Assembly (NCBI RefSeq): GCF_002006995.1
Contig: NZ_MRUL01000020.1
Coordinates: 1 to 64,000, forward strand
From: Izhakiella australiensis
GTDB lineage: Bacteria > Pseudomonadota > Gammaproteobacteria > Enterobacterales > Enterobacteriaceae
DNA length: 64,000 bases
Reading direction: 5' to 3'
The notes beneath the pieces were generated by a model. That model saw nothing but the letters and a program-made list of their open reading frames with translations. It did no database searches and was not told where the DNA came from. Numbering within the stretch: position 1 is the stretch's first letter; every line of letters starts with the position of its first letter. A program made the translations under genes and the position numbers. Positions 44,696 to 55,010 of the stretch are shown one piece after another.

Positions 44696-46567
44696 TTACT
44701 GAACGTCTACGCCCGAACCGTATTTTATTTTGGCTTCTTTGCGCAGACTGCTCAACAGCGCTTCAAAAGCGATCTGAGCATTATTCTGCGTGACGCCCTG
44801 AACCAGCGCATTTTTTTGCGCTTCAGGCATACTTCCGGCCTGCACTTTATCCAGCGCCAGCAGCACGACGTTTCCTTTACCGTCCTCGCTGAGGCCGTAT
44901 GAAGCACCGTCTTTTGGCGGCAGAGGCAGCTCAAACACCGCCTGAGTGACTGCCGAGCGGTCGGTCCGGTTCAAGGTCTGCGGCGCACCGAACGTCAGCT
45001 TCGCCGCTTTCATCGCCTCATCACCTTTACCGGCTTTCAGCTCTGCCAGCAGTTTTTCCGCCTGCGCTTTAGCTTCCTGCGTGGCCTTATCACGGCGAAT
45101 ATCCTGCGTTATCTGGTCGCTTACCTCGGCAAGCGGCTTCACCGCCTGTGCTTTATAGTCAGCAATACGCAGCACGAAAGCCCGGTCGCCATCAACGGTG
45201 ATAATATCGGAATTGCTGCCCGGCGCGCCATTCTGCCCCTGCAGGCTGCCATTGAAAATAGCCTGCTCGACAGGTTTGAAATCCAACGCTGCCGGCACGT
45301 CGTCGCGCGTGAACCAGCCGGTTTCAACCGCCTTCACCCCGGCAGCCTGCTCGGCTCCGGCCAGCGAAGTGTTGTTGTTACTGGCGGCATCGCTAACTTT
45401 TTGCTGTAGCTTGTAGTAAGCGTCTATCGCTTTTTCCTGCTTCACTTTATCCGCAATCTGGTCATGCACCTGCGCCAGCGGCTTAACCTGCTGCGGCTGA
45501 ATATCATCCAGACGCGCGACCAGATAACCGACAGAGGATTTAATCACCCCGGACAGCTGCCCCTTATCCTTCAGACCGGCATTTTTCAGCTCATCCGGCA
45601 TGGTTTCCGGTTCCAGCCATCCCATATCGCCGCCCTTACGCGCGGTAATAGGATCGATAGATTTTTGTTTAGCCAGCGCGGCGAAGTCAGCACCTTTCTT
45701 CAGCGCATCCAGCACCGCCTGCGCATCGGCTTCGGTTTTGGTCTGGATAATGCTAAAGCGGGTACGTTCTGGCTGGGTATACTCCTGCTTATGCTGATCG
45801 TACCAGTTTTGTATATCACTTTCGCTGGCCGACTCCTGCATGCTAGCCGCATCCAATTTGATGTAGCTGACGCGGAACTGCTCCGGCGCCATAAAGCTGG
45901 CTTTATTTTGCTGGTAGTAATTTTTAACTTCGTCGTCGCTAACGCTTTGCTTTGCTGCCAGCGCATCAACGTCTATGGTCGCTTCACGAACAATACGCTG
46001 CTGGGAGACCAGCGCAGCCAGCGAGTCTGCTTCACCTTTTAACAGGAAATCGGTACTGGCAACCGACTGGATAAGCTGCTGTACAGTCAGCTGCTTACGC
46101 AGCGCTTCAGCGTACTGATCGGGAGCGTAACCCATGTTAGACAGGATGCTGTTGTATTTTGCATTGTCAAACTTGCCGTTATTCTGGAAAGCGGGCTGGC
46201 TAAAAATAGCCTGCTTAATCTGATCATCGCTAATGGCCAGGCCAATCTTTTTTGCATACTGATCGAGCAGTTTCTCATCAACCAACTGAGAAAGCGCCTG
46301 CTGGCGCATCTGACGCATAAAACCGTCATTACTCGCCAGCGTAGAAAACTGATCGCCCAGCATCTGCTGCTGACGCGCCCGTTCATTAGCATAAGCGCGC
46401 TCCAGCTGTGCCCGGCTAATTTCGTCCCCATTTACTTTCGCAGCATAGTCCGCATTACCGCCAACCAGATAGTTGCCTACCCCGGTCAACACAAATGACA
46501 GAATAATTAGCCCCAGTATGATTTTGAGCACGACATGGCTCGATGCCGTGCGTAAATTGTCCATCAT
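44696..46567 (-). CDS. ppiD: Periplasmic chaperone PpiD
   Basis: PpiD is an inner-membrane-anchored periplasmic chaperone near the SecYEG translocon. The 623 residues (same as E. coli) open with one anchor helix (KIILGLIILSFVLTGVGNYLVGG), then a SurA-like N-terminal chaperone region, a parvulin-type domain near PERTRFSIIQTKTEADAQ, and a C-terminal domain. The parvulin domain here, as in E. coli PpiD, has little prolyl isomerase activity by report. It follows hupB on the same strand; a terminator lies in between. Confidence 0.96.
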   Translation of the reverse strand: MMDNLRTASSHVVLKIILGLIILSFVLTGVGNYLVGGNADYAAKVNGDEISRAQLERAYANERARQQQMLGDQFSTLASNDGFMRQMRQQALSQLVDEKLLDQYAKKIGLAISDDQIKQAIFSQPAFQNNGKFDNAKYNSILSNMGYAPDQYAEALRKQLTVQQLIQSVASTDFLLKGEADSLAALVSQQRIVREATIDVDALAAKQSVSDDEVKNYYQQNKASFMAPEQFRVSYIKLDAASMQESASESDIQNWYDQHKQEYTQPERTRFSIIQTKTEADAQAVLDALKKGADFAALAKQKSIDPITARKGGDMGWLEPETMPDELKNAGLKDKGQLSGVIKSSVGYLVARLDDIQPQQVKPLAQVHDQIADKVKQEKAIDAYYKLQQKVSDAASNNNTSLAGAEQAAGVKAVETGWFTRDDVPAALDFKPVEQAIFNGSLQGQNGAPGSNSDIITVDGDRAFVLRIADYKAQAVKPLAEVSDQITQDIRRDKATQEAKAQAEKLLAELKAGKGDEAMKAAKLTFGAPQTLNRTDRSAVTQAVFELPLPPKDGASYGLSEDGKGNVVLLALDKVQAGSMPEAQKNALVQGVTQNNAQIAFEALLSSLRKEAKIKYGSGVDVQ

Positions 46568-46696
46568 GGTGTGACAACACTCCGCTGTAGTGTGAATGTA
46601 AATCTCGGCGCCTGAGCGACCCGTCCATTAAGTCGTCTCACGCTGCGCGTTCTCGCGTAGTATGACAACCAGAAAAGGGGATTGTCATTGAAAGAT

Positions 46697-46727
46697 AAAA
46701 AAAGGCACATCATCACCCTGATGTGCC
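46697..46727 (-). terminator. Terminator of hupB
   Basis: GGCACATCA / TGATGTGCC arms with a 6-nt loop, 77 bp after the hupB stop, followed by seven T residues on the minus strand. Confidence 0.88.
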
Positions 46728-46803
46728 CCATATGTTACCTGATAACGCCAGAACGATCCTCACTCAGCCGCATAATTCTGCGGGGCCCTGAGAGAAAATC
46801 TCA

Positions 46804-47076
46804 TTAATTAACGGCGTCTTTCAGCGCTTTGCCGGCGCGGAAACCTGGAACCTTGCTGGCAGGAATAGTAATTTCTTTTCCGGTTTGCGGATTACGGCCG
46901 GTGCGTGAAGCGCGTTCACGGACGGAGAAGGTACCGAAACCAACCAATGCAACTTCGTCGCCAGCTTTCAGAGCGTCAGAAACTGAGCCCATAAAAGCAT
47001 CCAATACACGTCCAGCTGCGGCTTTAGAAATATCAGCATTTGCAGCAATTTTGTCGATCAATTGTGACTTATTCAC
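46804..47076 (-). CDS. hupB: DNA-binding protein HU-beta
   Basis: HU-beta is a histone-like nucleoid protein. The 90 residues start [22 protein letters not shown], with the beta-arm region [26 protein letters not shown] (split here only by position) containing the intercalating Pro. A GTG at 47076 is chosen as start because it gives the 90-residue length and is 9 nt after AGAGGGG; the upstream ATG at 47085 abuts the ribosome-binding site directly and gives 93 residues. A terminator lies downstream, and lon is upstream. Confidence 0.95.
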   Translation of the reverse strand: MNKSQLIDKIAANADISKAAAGRVLDAFMGSVSDALKAGDEVALVGFGTFSVRERASRTGRNPQTGKEITIPASKVPGFRAGKALKDAVN

Positions 47077-47234
47077 GCTATTCATCCCCTCTTTATTATT
47101 TACCTTGCGGTCAGATTGATCATCTGCCGCTATCGCGCAGTAATTGTACAGGCATCTGTTTGCCTAAGTCAGGCAGACTGCGGCATCGCTTCATTTTGCC
47201 GCGGCTGATTTGACAGCCTCTAAGTTAGCGGCAC

Positions 47235-47271
47235 AAAAAAAGGCTGGCAAGTACCATTTTACTTGCCAGCC
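47235..47271 (-). terminator. Terminator of lon
   Basis: A perfect 12-bp stem GGCTGGCAAGTA / TACTTGCCAGCC, loop CCATTT, lies 31 bp past the lon stop and is followed by seven T residues on the minus strand (plus-strand A run 47235-47241). Confidence 0.92.
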
Positions 47272-47301
47272 CCGGTTTTACGCGCTTTTTGCCATATATC
47301 A

Positions 47302-49656
47302 CTATTTCGCCGTGGCTACCTGCATGCCGTAGGGCGCATTTTGTAACGCTAATGTTAAAACTTCTTCAATGCGTTTTACCGGATGGATATCCAGATCGGC
47401 AATGATATTATCCGGAATCTCTTCCAGATCGCGTTTATTTTCATCAGGAATAAGCACCGTTTTGATACCGCCCCGATGAGCTGCCAGTAGTTTTTCCTTC
47501 AGGCCGCCGATGGGTAAAACCTGACCACGCAGCGTAATTTCACCGGTCATTGCCACATCTGCACGCACCGGGTTGCCGGTCAGACAGGAAACTAACGCAG
47601 TACACATAGCAATCCCCGCGCTGGGGCCGTCTTTCGGCGTCGCGCCTTCAGGTACGTGAACGTGAATATCGCGCTTCTCATAGAAATCGCCGTTAATACC
47701 CAGCTTTTCGGCACGAGCGCGCACCACGGTCAACGCGGCCTGGATCGACTCCTGCATCACTTCCCCCAGAGAACCGGTATAGGTCAGTTTGCCTTTACCC
47801 GGTACGCAGGCGGTTTCAATGGTCAGCAGGTCGCCGCCAACTTCCGTCCATGCCAGCCCGGTGACCTGGCCAACGCGGTTCTCACTGTCAGCACGACCAT
47901 AATCGAAGCGCTGCACGCCAAGATAATCTTTCAGATTATCGCCACTGATGGTGATATGCTTCAGCGACTTATCCATCAGCAGCGCTTTAACCGCCTTGCG
48001 ACACAGTTTGGACAGCTCGCGTTCGAGGCTACGCACCCCGGCTTCACGCGTGTAATAACGGATGATGCCAACGATAGCACTGTCTTCCAGCGTCAGTTCG
48101 CTGACTTTTAGCGCATTACGCTCAATCTGTTTTGGCAGCAGATGTTGTTTGGCGATGTTCAGCTTTTCATCTTCGGTATAGCCGGAAAGACGAATCACTT
48201 CCATACGATCCAGCAGCGGCGCCGGGATGTTCATTGAGTTGGAAGTAGCAACAAACATGACATCTGAAAGGTCGTAATCAACCTCAAGATAGTGATCGTT
48301 AAAGGCTACGTTCTGCTCAGGATCCAGAACCTCCAGCAGCGCTGAAGCCGGGTCGCCGCGCATGTCAGAGGACATTTTGTCAATCTCATCCAGCAGAAAC
48401 AGCGGGTTTTTCACCCCGACTTTAGCCATTTTCTGAATAAGTTTACCCGGCATCGAGCCAATGTAAGTCCGGCGATGACCACGAATTTCCGCTTCATCAC
48501 GCACGCCGCCCAGCGCCATACGGACGTATTTACGCCCTGTGGCACGCGCGATCGACTGGCCGAGAGAGGTTTTACCTACCCCCGGTGGCCCCACCAGGCA
48601 CAGAATCGGCCCTTTAATTTTGCTGACGCGACTCTGCACCGCGAGGTATTCAAGGATGCGATCTTTTACGCGCTCAAGGCCATAGTGATCGATATCCAGG
48701 GTTTCCTGAGCTTTGCGCAGATCTTTTTTCACCTTACTGCGCGCGTTCCAGGGTACCTGCACCATCCATTCGACGTAGCTGCGAACCACCGTCGCTTCCG
48801 CCGACATCGGCGACATCATTTTCAGCTTCTGCAGCTCGGCTTCCGCTTTATCACGCGCCTCTTTCGGCATTTTAGCCGCATCAATCTTACGCTTCAGCGC
48901 CTCGTTTTCGTCAGGCGCATCGTCCATTTCACCCAACTCTTTCTGAATCGCCTTCATTTGCTCGTTCAGATAGTATTCGCGCTGGCTTTTTTCCATCTGC
49001 TTTTTCACGCGGTTGCGAATGCGCTTTTCAACCTGCAGCAGATCGATTTCTGACTCCATCATCGCCATCAGATATTCCAGACGCTCATTGACGTCTGACA
49101 TCTCCAGCACAGATTGCTTATCAGCCAGCTTCAGTGGCATATGCGCGGCAACGGTGTCGGCCAGACGCGCTGCATCATCGATATTGTTTAACGATGTCAG
49201 CACTTCCGGCGGAATCTTTTTATTAAGCTTGATGTAGCCTTCAAACTGATTAATCGCGGTTCGCACCAGCACTTCCTGCTCGCGCTCTTCGATTTCCGGC
49301 GAGGCCATATATTCAGCCTGAGCGGTGAAATGATCGCCATTATCAGCCAGGGTAGTAATGTGAGCACGCTGCAATCCTTCAACCAGTACTTTGACCGTAC
49401 CGTCAGGCAATTTCAGCATCTGTAGAATGGAAGCAATCGTCCCTACAGAGAAAAGATCGTTAATGCCAGGTTCATCCGTTGAAGCCTCTTTCTGCGCAAC
49501 CAGCAGGATCTTCTTGTCATGATCCATCGCCGCTTCGAGGCAGCGGATCGACTTCTCACGGCCAACAAACAACGGAATCACCATGTGCGGATAAACCACT
49601 ACGTCACGCAACGGCAACACAGGGATTTCAATGCGTTCAGAACGCTCAGGATTCAT
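47302..49656 (-). CDS. lon: ATP-dependent protease Lon
   Basis: Lon degrades misfolded and regulatory proteins as a cytoplasmic hexamer. The 784 residues equal E. coli. An N-terminal substrate domain and coiled coil precede the AAA+ module (Walker [10 protein letters not shown], Walker [11 protein letters not shown]). The C-terminal protease has its Ser in [11 protein letters not shown] and its Lys in [11 protein letters not shown], a Ser-Lys dyad. It follows clpX on the same strand, with its own sigma-32-like promoter and a terminator between. Heat-shock control is expected. Confidence 0.98.
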   Translation of the reverse strand: MNPERSERIEIPVLPLRDVVVYPHMVIPLFVGREKSIRCLEAAMDHDKKILLVAQKEASTDEPGINDLFSVGTIASILQMLKLPDGTVKVLVEGLQRAHITTLADNGDHFTAQAEYMASPEIEEREQEVLVRTAINQFEGYIKLNKKIPPEVLTSLNNIDDAARLADTVAAHMPLKLADKQSVLEMSDVNERLEYLMAMMESEIDLLQVEKRIRNRVKKQMEKSQREYYLNEQMKAIQKELGEMDDAPDENEALKRKIDAAKMPKEARDKAEAELQKLKMMSPMSAEATVVRSYVEWMVQVPWNARSKVKKDLRKAQETLDIDHYGLERVKDRILEYLAVQSRVSKIKGPILCLVGPPGVGKTSLGQSIARATGRKYVRMALGGVRDEAEIRGHRRTYIGSMPGKLIQKMAKVGVKNPLFLLDEIDKMSSDMRGDPASALLEVLDPEQNVAFNDHYLEVDYDLSDVMFVATSNSMNIPAPLLDRMEVIRLSGYTEDEKLNIAKQHLLPKQIERNALKVSELTLEDSAIVGIIRYYTREAGVRSLERELSKLCRKAVKALLMDKSLKHITISGDNLKDYLGVQRFDYGRADSENRVGQVTGLAWTEVGGDLLTIETACVPGKGKLTYTGSLGEVMQESIQAALTVVRARAEKLGINGDFYEKRDIHVHVPEGATPKDGPSAGIAMCTALVSCLTGNPVRADVAMTGEITLRGQVLPIGGLKEKLLAAHRGGIKTVLIPDENKRDLEEIPDNIIADLDIHPVKRIEEVLTLALQNAPYGMQVATAK

Positions 49657-49741
49657 AGAGCTCTCTCTTAGTTTAATTTCCGCCAGGTTACGGGACTCTT
49701 ACCCTGCATTTATTCGTGCAGTCTGCACCCGCTAATTCGAG

Positions 49742-49769
49742 TATATGGGGATGATTATCTGACATTCAA
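49742..49769 (-). promoter_or_regulatory. Sigma-32-type promoter of lon
   Basis: TTGAAT (49769-49764) is followed by CCCCATATA (49750-49742) on the minus strand, close to the heat-shock consensus and to the E. coli lon promoter as I recall it. It ends 86 bp upstream of the lon ATG. Confidence 0.82.
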
Positions 49770-49792
49770 TGTTTAAGGATGTCAGAAAAGCA

Positions 49793-49816
49793 AAAGGGGG
49801 AAAAATTTCCCCCTTT
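49793..49816 (-). terminator. Terminator of clpX
   Basis: AAAGGGGGAAA / TTTCCCCCTTT, an 11-bp stem with a 2-nt loop, lies 30 bp past the clpX stop. On the minus strand TGCTTTTC follows. Confidence 0.82.
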
Positions 49817-49845
49817 AGGCTAACTCGCTGGAATGCATCGGTTAT

Positions 49846-51120
49846 TTATTCACCTGACGCCTGCTGCGCTTCGTGCTTGCCGTAAATCAGCATCGGATCG
49901 GATTCGCCCCCAATTACGGACTCATCAATCACCACTTTTTCGACGTCATCCATCGAAGGCAGATCGTACATGGTATTCAGCAGCGCGCCCTCGACGATAG
50001 AGCGCAGACCACGCGCGCCGGTCTTACGGGACATGGCTTTTTTAGCGATGGCCGTCAGCGCTTCATCGCGGAACTCAAGCTCGACGCCTTCCAGGTTGAA
50101 CAGCGCCTGATACTGCTTGGTCAGCGCATTTTTCGGCTCGCGCAGAATCTGAATTAGCGCTTCTTCGCTCAGTTCGTTGAGCGTTGCCACGACCGGCAAG
50201 CGACCAATAAACTCAGGGATCAGGCCAAACTTGATCAGATCTTCCGGCTCGACCTGGGACAGCAGCTCACCTTCAGAGGCTTTCTGCGATTTGCCTTTCA
50301 CCGTGGCGCCAAAGCCAATGCCCGACCCCGTTTCGGTACGCTGCGAAATCACCTTATCCAGCCCGGCAAATGCCCCGCCGCAAATAAACAGAATCTTTGA
50401 GGTATCAACCTGCAAAAACTCCTGCTGCGGATGCTTGCGGCCACCCTGCGGCGGTACCGCTGCAACGGTTCCTTCAATCAGCTTCAGCAACGCCTGCTGA
50501 ACCCCTTCGCCGGAAACGTCACGGGTGATCGACGGATTGTCGGACTTACGGGAAATCTTGTCGATTTCGTCAATATAAACGATGCCGCGCTGCGCTTTTT
50601 GCACATCGTAGTCACATTTCTGCAGCAATTTCTGGATAATGTTTTCTACGTCTTCGCCAACATAACCCGCTTCGGTCAGTGTGGTGGCGTCAGCCATGGT
50701 AAAAGGCACATCCAGCAAGCGCGCAAGGGTTTCTGCCAGCAGGGTTTTACCGCTACCGGTTGGTCCAATCAGCAGAATGTTGCTTTTGCCTAATTCAACG
50801 CCGTTGCTGGTATCACCGTTACGCAGGCGTTTGTAGTGGTTGTAAACCGCCACCGCCAGTACTTTCTTCGCTCTTTCCTGACCGATGACGTAATCATCAA
50901 GATGGTGGCGGATTTCATGGGGTGTGGGCAGCGCACTGCGCTCGCGATGTGGTGCGACTTCTTTAATCTCTTCGCGAATAATGTCGTTGCAAAGATCGAC
51001 ACACTCATCGCAGATATACACGGACGGCCCGGCAATCAGCTTGCGCACTTCATGCTGACTTTTACCGCAGAAAGAGCAATACAGTAACTTTCCTGAACCG
51101 TCTTTGCGCTTATCTGTCAT
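49846..51120 (-). CDS. clpX: ClpX, ATPase subunit of ClpXP protease
   Basis: ClpX unfolds substrates and feeds them to ClpP. The 424 residues (E. coli 424) start [15 protein letters not shown]. The zinc-binding domain has C15, C18, C37, C40. The AAA+ module has Walker A GPTGSGKT and Walker [10 protein letters not shown], and the pore loop region [11 protein letters not shown]. An IGF loop (GSGIGFGA) for ClpP docking is present. The start at 51120 is preferred over an in-frame ATG two codons upstream. It is 126 bp downstream of clpP on the same strand. Confidence 0.97.
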   Translation of the reverse strand: MTDKRKDGSGKLLYCSFCGKSQHEVRKLIAGPSVYICDECVDLCNDIIREEIKEVAPHRERSALPTPHEIRHHLDDYVIGQERAKKVLAVAVYNHYKRLRNGDTSNGVELGKSNILLIGPTGSGKTLLAETLARLLDVPFTMADATTLTEAGYVGEDVENIIQKLLQKCDYDVQKAQRGIVYIDEIDKISRKSDNPSITRDVSGEGVQQALLKLIEGTVAAVPPQGGRKHPQQEFLQVDTSKILFICGGAFAGLDKVISQRTETGSGIGFGATVKGKSQKASEGELLSQVEPEDLIKFGLIPEFIGRLPVVATLNELSEEALIQILREPKNALTKQYQALFNLEGVELEFRDEALTAIAKKAMSRKTGARGLRSIVEGALLNTMYDLPSMDDVEKVVIDESVIGGESDPMLIYGKHEAQQASGE

Positions 51121-51245
51121 CTGCAAACCTCTTCGTTAGTCTCATTCGCCTGATGTGGCGCGGGTATCTTTAGCGATACCCGTATTCAATACCTATTTTT
51201 TTTGACGCTACAGAATAACTATAGCCAGGGTAAGCCGCCTTAGCG

Positions 51246-51869
51246 TTACTTACGGTGCGTCAAAATTGAATCCACCAAGCCATACTCTACAGCTTCACTG
51301 GCTGACAGGAAACGATCCCTTTCAGTATCTCTCTCTATTTCTTCAAGAGATTTGCCCGTATGTTCAGCCATCAATTCATTCATCCGCTGCTTAACTTTAA
51401 GTATCTCGCGCGCGTGAATTTCGATATCCGTCGCCTGTCCCTGATAGCCGCCAAGAGGCTGGTGGATCATCACGCGGGAGTTTGGCAGGCAGAAGCGCTT
51501 ACCTTTAGTGCCTGCCGTCAATAAAAACGCCCCCATTGAGCACGCCTGACCCATACAAATGGTGCTGACATCAGGCTTGATAAACTTCATGGTATCATAT
51601 ATCGACATTCCCGCCGTGATAACGCCGCCCGGGGAGTTGATGTACAGATAAATGTCTTTTTCCGGGTTTTCCGCTTCCAGAAACAGCATCTGAGCGACAA
51701 TCAGATTTGCCATGTGATCTTCGACCTGTCCGGTCAGGAAAATCACACGCTCTTTTAACAGGCGGGAATAGATGTCGTAAGAACGCTCGCCGCGCGAGGT
51801 TTGTTCGACCACCATCGGCACCAGCGCCATATGGGGTGCCATTTGTTCACGTTCGCCACTGTATGACAT
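51246..51869 (-). CDS. clpP: ClpP protease subunit
   Basis: ClpP is the tetradecameric serine protease chamber of ClpXP and ClpAP. The 207 residues match E. coli. The catalytic triad is S111 (GQACSMGAF), H136 (VMIHQPLGG) and D185. The residue before the catalytic Ser is Cys110, where E. coli has Ala. A short propeptide is expected to be removed. It is the first gene of clpP-clpX, with a sigma-32-like promoter upstream. Confidence 0.97.
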   Translation of the reverse strand: MSYSGEREQMAPHMALVPMVVEQTSRGERSYDIYSRLLKERVIFLTGQVEDHMANLIVAQMLFLEAENPEKDIYLYINSPGGVITAGMSIYDTMKFIKPDVSTICMGQACSMGAFLLTAGTKGKRFCLPNSRVMIHQPLGGYQGQATDIEIHAREILKVKQRMNELMAEHTGKSLEEIERDTERDRFLSASEAVEYGLVDSILTHRK

Positions 51870-52143
51870 TTCCGTCTCCTGAATAATTTTTTACCGATTC
51901 TATCCGGGCATGAGGCGGTGCGTTTTGCATCCTGCGCTCATTACCTCTCCCCGCAGCTATCAGGACGGTCAATCAGACAGCCTCATTTGCATGAGGTTCG
52001 ATTTGGGGATCTCAGCCCGATAATTCAAGCATAACAACTTTTTTTATTCCCTAACCAGGAAAAACAGCTTAGCTGAGTGTTTGTTGTTTAAATGAACAAT
52101 TAAGCGCGCAAAATGGGCGGTTTACTGACGTTAGAGACAAAAA
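51870..52143. other. clpP promoter region
   Basis: With the tig terminator, the full tig-clpP gap is 325 bp. This part holds no credible gene. It contains a sigma-32-like promoter at 52001-52029 and the clpP leader. Confidence 0.6.
52001..52029 (-). promoter_or_regulatory. Sigma-32-like promoter of clpP
   Basis: CTTGAA (52029-52024) and CCCCAAAT (52008-52001) on the minus strand are 15 nt apart, the spacing of heat-shock promoters; the -10 is slightly less exact than at lon and htpG. It ends about 130 bp before the clpP ATG. Confidence 0.72.
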
Positions 52144-52169
52144 AAGCCCGCAGCCGAAGCTGCGAGCTT
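52139..52169 (-). terminator. Terminator of tig
   Basis: An AAGC-[C]-CGCAGC / GCTGCG-[A]-GCTT stem closed by the tetraloop TTCG (minus strand) lies 26 bp past the tig stop, with one C-A mismatch. Seven T residues follow on the minus strand. Confidence 0.88.
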
Positions 52170-52194
52170 GAATCAGAACCTGACGCTAAGCGAC

Positions 52195-53499
52195 TTATGC
52201 CGGCGTGGTCTGGTTCATCAGTTCCTGGAAATTAGTGGCTTTTTCAGTCACTTTTGCTTTTTCCAGTACCGCTTCAACCGCTTGTTCTTCCAGCGCCACG
52301 TTACGCATGTTGTCCATCAGTTCATTATTCTTGCTATAGAACTCAATGACTTCCTGCGGATCTTCGTAGGCTGAGGCCATCTCTTCAATCAGGCCTTTCA
52401 CCCGCGCTTCGTCGGCTTTCAGCTCGTTAGTACGAATGACTTCGCCCAGCAGCAGTCCAACTACTACGCGGCGTTTTGCCTGCTCTTCGAACAGCTCGCG
52501 CGGCAGTTCAAGGGCCTGCTGCTCGTTGCCGCCAAAACGCTGAGCGGCTTGGCGACGCAGCACGTCAATTTCACCGTCGACCAGCGCGGAAGGCACGTCG
52601 ATTTCATTGGCTTTTACCAGCCCGTCAATCGCCTGAGACTTAACGCGGTTGCGCACTGCGCCTTTCAGCTCGCGCTCCATATTTTTACGCACTTCCGCAC
52701 GTAAACCGGCAACTGAACCGTCTTCAACGCCAAAGCGCTTAATGAAATCTTCAGTCAGCTCAGGCAGCTCGCTCTCTTCAACTTTCTTCAATACGATAGC
52801 GAAGTTAGCCGCTTTACCTTTCAGGTTATCAGCGTGATAGTCTTCCGGGAAAGTCACTTCAATATTGAATTCTTCACCCGCTTTGTGGCCGACGATACCG
52901 TCTTCGAAGCCTGGGATCATCCGACCCTGGCCCATAGCCAGCACGAAGTCAGACGCTTTACCGCCTTCGAACTCTTCGCCATCAACCGAACCGCTGAAAT
53001 CAACGGTTACGCGATCTTCCGCCGTGGCGGCGCCGTCTTTGTCTTTCCAGGTCGCCTGCTGCTTGCGCAGCGTATCCAGCATGGTATCAACGTCGGCATC
53101 GGCAACTTCAACTACCGGCTTTTCAACCTCAATGGCATCGAGGCCTTTCAGCTCAACTTCCGGATAAACTTCGAACTCTGCTGAATAGGTGAAGTCTTCA
53201 TTGGCTTTATATTCGCCCGGTACGTATTTCGGCGCACCAGCCGGATTTACTTTTTCTTTGATGATCGCATCAACGAAATTACGCTGCATCAAATCGCTCA
53301 GGACGTCCTGGAGAACGGATGAACCATAACGCTGAGAGACGATGTTCATCGGCACTTTGCCTTTACGAAAACCATCAATACGAACATTTTTAGCGACATT
53401 GACCAGCTCGCTTTTTACCGCATTGCCAATCACATCGTGAGGGATAGTGATAGTTACGCGACGGCCAAGGCCCTGAGTTGTTTCTACTGAAACTTGCAT
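52195..53499 (-). CDS. tig: Trigger factor
   Basis: Trigger factor is the ribosome-bound chaperone and prolyl isomerase that meets nascent chains. The 434 residues (E. coli 432) open [20 protein letters not shown]. The ribosome-docking signature is [12 protein letters not shown]. The middle FKBP-like PPIase domain holds [18 protein letters not shown], and the C-terminal helical arms complete the chaperone. It precedes clpP on the same strand. A perfect 38-bp palindrome lies in its leader. Confidence 0.97.
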   Translation of the reverse strand: MQVSVETTQGLGRRVTITIPHDVIGNAVKSELVNVAKNVRIDGFRKGKVPMNIVSQRYGSSVLQDVLSDLMQRNFVDAIIKEKVNPAGAPKYVPGEYKANEDFTYSAEFEVYPEVELKGLDAIEVEKPVVEVADADVDTMLDTLRKQQATWKDKDGAATAEDRVTVDFSGSVDGEEFEGGKASDFVLAMGQGRMIPGFEDGIVGHKAGEEFNIEVTFPEDYHADNLKGKAANFAIVLKKVEESELPELTEDFIKRFGVEDGSVAGLRAEVRKNMERELKGAVRNRVKSQAIDGLVKANEIDVPSALVDGEIDVLRRQAAQRFGGNEQQALELPRELFEEQAKRRVVVGLLLGEVIRTNELKADEARVKGLIEEMASAYEDPQEVIEFYSKNNELMDNMRNVALEEQAVEAVLEKAKVTEKATNFQELMNQTTPA

Positions 53500-53536
53500 C
53501 TTGTTACCTCAAAAAATCACGTGCTCGGTCAACTTC

Positions 53537-53574
53537 AGACGGTCTACGGGCTTAATTAAGCCCGTAGACCGTCT
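53537..53574. repeat. Perfect 38-bp palindrome in the tig leader
   Basis: Arms 53537-53555 (AGACGGTCTACGGGCTTAA) and 53556-53574 are exact reverse complements with no loop. It ends 38 bp upstream of the tig ATG. As RNA it would fold into a long hairpin closed by TTAA-type residues. No T run follows immediately on the minus strand; TTTTTT appears about 20 nt later, next to the ribosome-binding site. Confidence 0.8.
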
Positions 53575-53783
53575 AACAACCGGGACGGCCTCTGATGTCA
53601 GAACCGTATTCCCTGTTACCAGAAGCATCCCGAAGACATACAGGAATAATCAGACGCGGCATTATAGCGGCATCAATTAAGCACGTCGAGGCTGCCAGAC
53701 CTCAACTAACAGGCAAACTCATGACATTTTCGCCGCCAGAGGGCAAAAACGCGCTAAATGGGCACAACAATGCCGTCCGGCGG

Positions 53784-54098
53784 TCAGGCCTGAATGCCGG
53801 CGCCACGGCAGTTTGGCGAAGCCGGAACCCGGTCTTGCAGACCTTCCCACTCTTTCGCGGTATACGTATGCAGCGCCAGCGCGTGAACGCTGCCCGCCAT
53901 CTCCTCAGCCAGCTCGCTATAAATAGCGCGATGGCGCTGAAGAAAACGCTGATCGACGAAGTGTTCGCTGACGATCACAATTTTAAAATGACTTTCAGCT
54001 CCGGCCGGCACGTTGTGGCGATAGCTTTCATCGATGACTTCAAGATGCTGAGGATCAAAAGCAGCCCGCAACTTAGCGTCAATTTGCTCGCGAATCAT
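53784..54098 (-). CDS. bolA: BolA family regulator/iron-sulfur protein
   Basis: A 104-residue BolA protein (E. coli 105). It has the family fold signature around [29 protein letters not shown] and the conserved [12 protein letters not shown], whose His bridges an iron-sulfur cluster with monothiol glutaredoxin. BolA influences morphology, biofilm and stress responses. It lies 284 bp upstream of tig on the same strand and is divergent from yajG. Confidence 0.95.
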   Translation of the reverse strand: MIREQIDAKLRAAFDPQHLEVIDESYRHNVPAGAESHFKIVIVSEHFVDQRFLQRHRAIYSELAEEMAGSVHALALHTYTAKEWEGLQDRVPASPNCRGAGIQA

Positions 54099-54384
54099 TG
54101 TTAACTTCCTCTACATCAGAGCGCTTTCTCTGGGTTAAATAATAGCTGTTTTGATCGAAAATCGCGGCCCGGGAAATAAAAACTGCCGGGCGTATAGCGC
54201 CCTGGCGGCCGGGGTATCCCGGTTACCAGCAGGCGATTAATCAGTTCATCCGTCAGGTTTAATGATTCTGAAAACCTTCATTATGATGACTTTACACGCC
54301 ATCAGGGCTTTCTCTTATAACAAGCAATGTTATGATGGCGAAAAATTTTTCAGCAACACAACTCACACGCAAGAGACTATAATC

Positions 54385-54963
54385 ATGTTAAAAAAAATCG
54401 CCGTACCTTTTTTGGCTGCCCTGTTTCTGGCGGGCTGTGCCAGCAGCAACAATAGCCTCGATATTAATCCTAAAATTCAGCTGCCCCAGCGCGATCCGAC
54501 GCTAACGGCAATGACTATCAGTATTACCGGCGCCGATCAACGCCCTGACCAGGCGCTGGCGAAAGTGAGCCGCGATGGGCAAATGGTCACCCTTACCGCT
54601 CAGCGCGATCTGCGCTTCCTGCTTCAGGAGGCGTTGGAAAAACAGATGACCGCTCGCGGCTACATGGTTGGTCCAAACGGCCAGGTCGATTTGCAAATCG
54701 TCGTCAATAAACTCTACGCAGACGTTACCCAGGGCAACGTGCGTTACAGCATTACCACTAATGCCGATATTTCGATTATCGCAACAGCGAAAAATGGCAA
54801 CAAGCAGGTTAAAAATTACCGTCAGACCTACAGCGTAGAGGGCGCATTCGCCGCCACCAACGCCAAGATAGCGAAAGCGGTTAACCAGACCCTTGGCGAC
54901 GTTATCGGCGACATGGCTCAGGATAACAGCATGCAGGATTTCATTAAGCAAAACGCTCGCTAA
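54385..54963 (+). CDS. yajG: YajG family lipoprotein
   Basis: A 192-residue lipoprotein, the same length as E. coli YajG. The lipobox is LAGC with C18. The mature part begins ASSNNSLDINPKIQLPQRDP. Function is unknown; it precedes ampG in the same unit, as in E. coli. The ATG at 54385 (MLKKIAVPFLAALF) gives the lipoprotein signal; an open frame upstream is not family-like. It diverges from bolA. Confidence 0.94.
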   Translation: MLKKIAVPFLAALFLAGCASSNNSLDINPKIQLPQRDPTLTAMTISITGADQRPDQALAKVSRDGQMVTLTAQRDLRFLLQEALEKQMTARGYMVGPNGQVDLQIVVNKLYADVTQGNVRYSITTNADISIIATAKNGNKQVKNYRQTYSVEGAFAATNAKIAKAVNQTLGDVIGDMAQDNSMQDFIKQNAR

Positions 54964-55010
54964 CAGGCACAACGCCCGGTTGACCGACCGGGCGCACCTT
55001 CCGGAACAGT

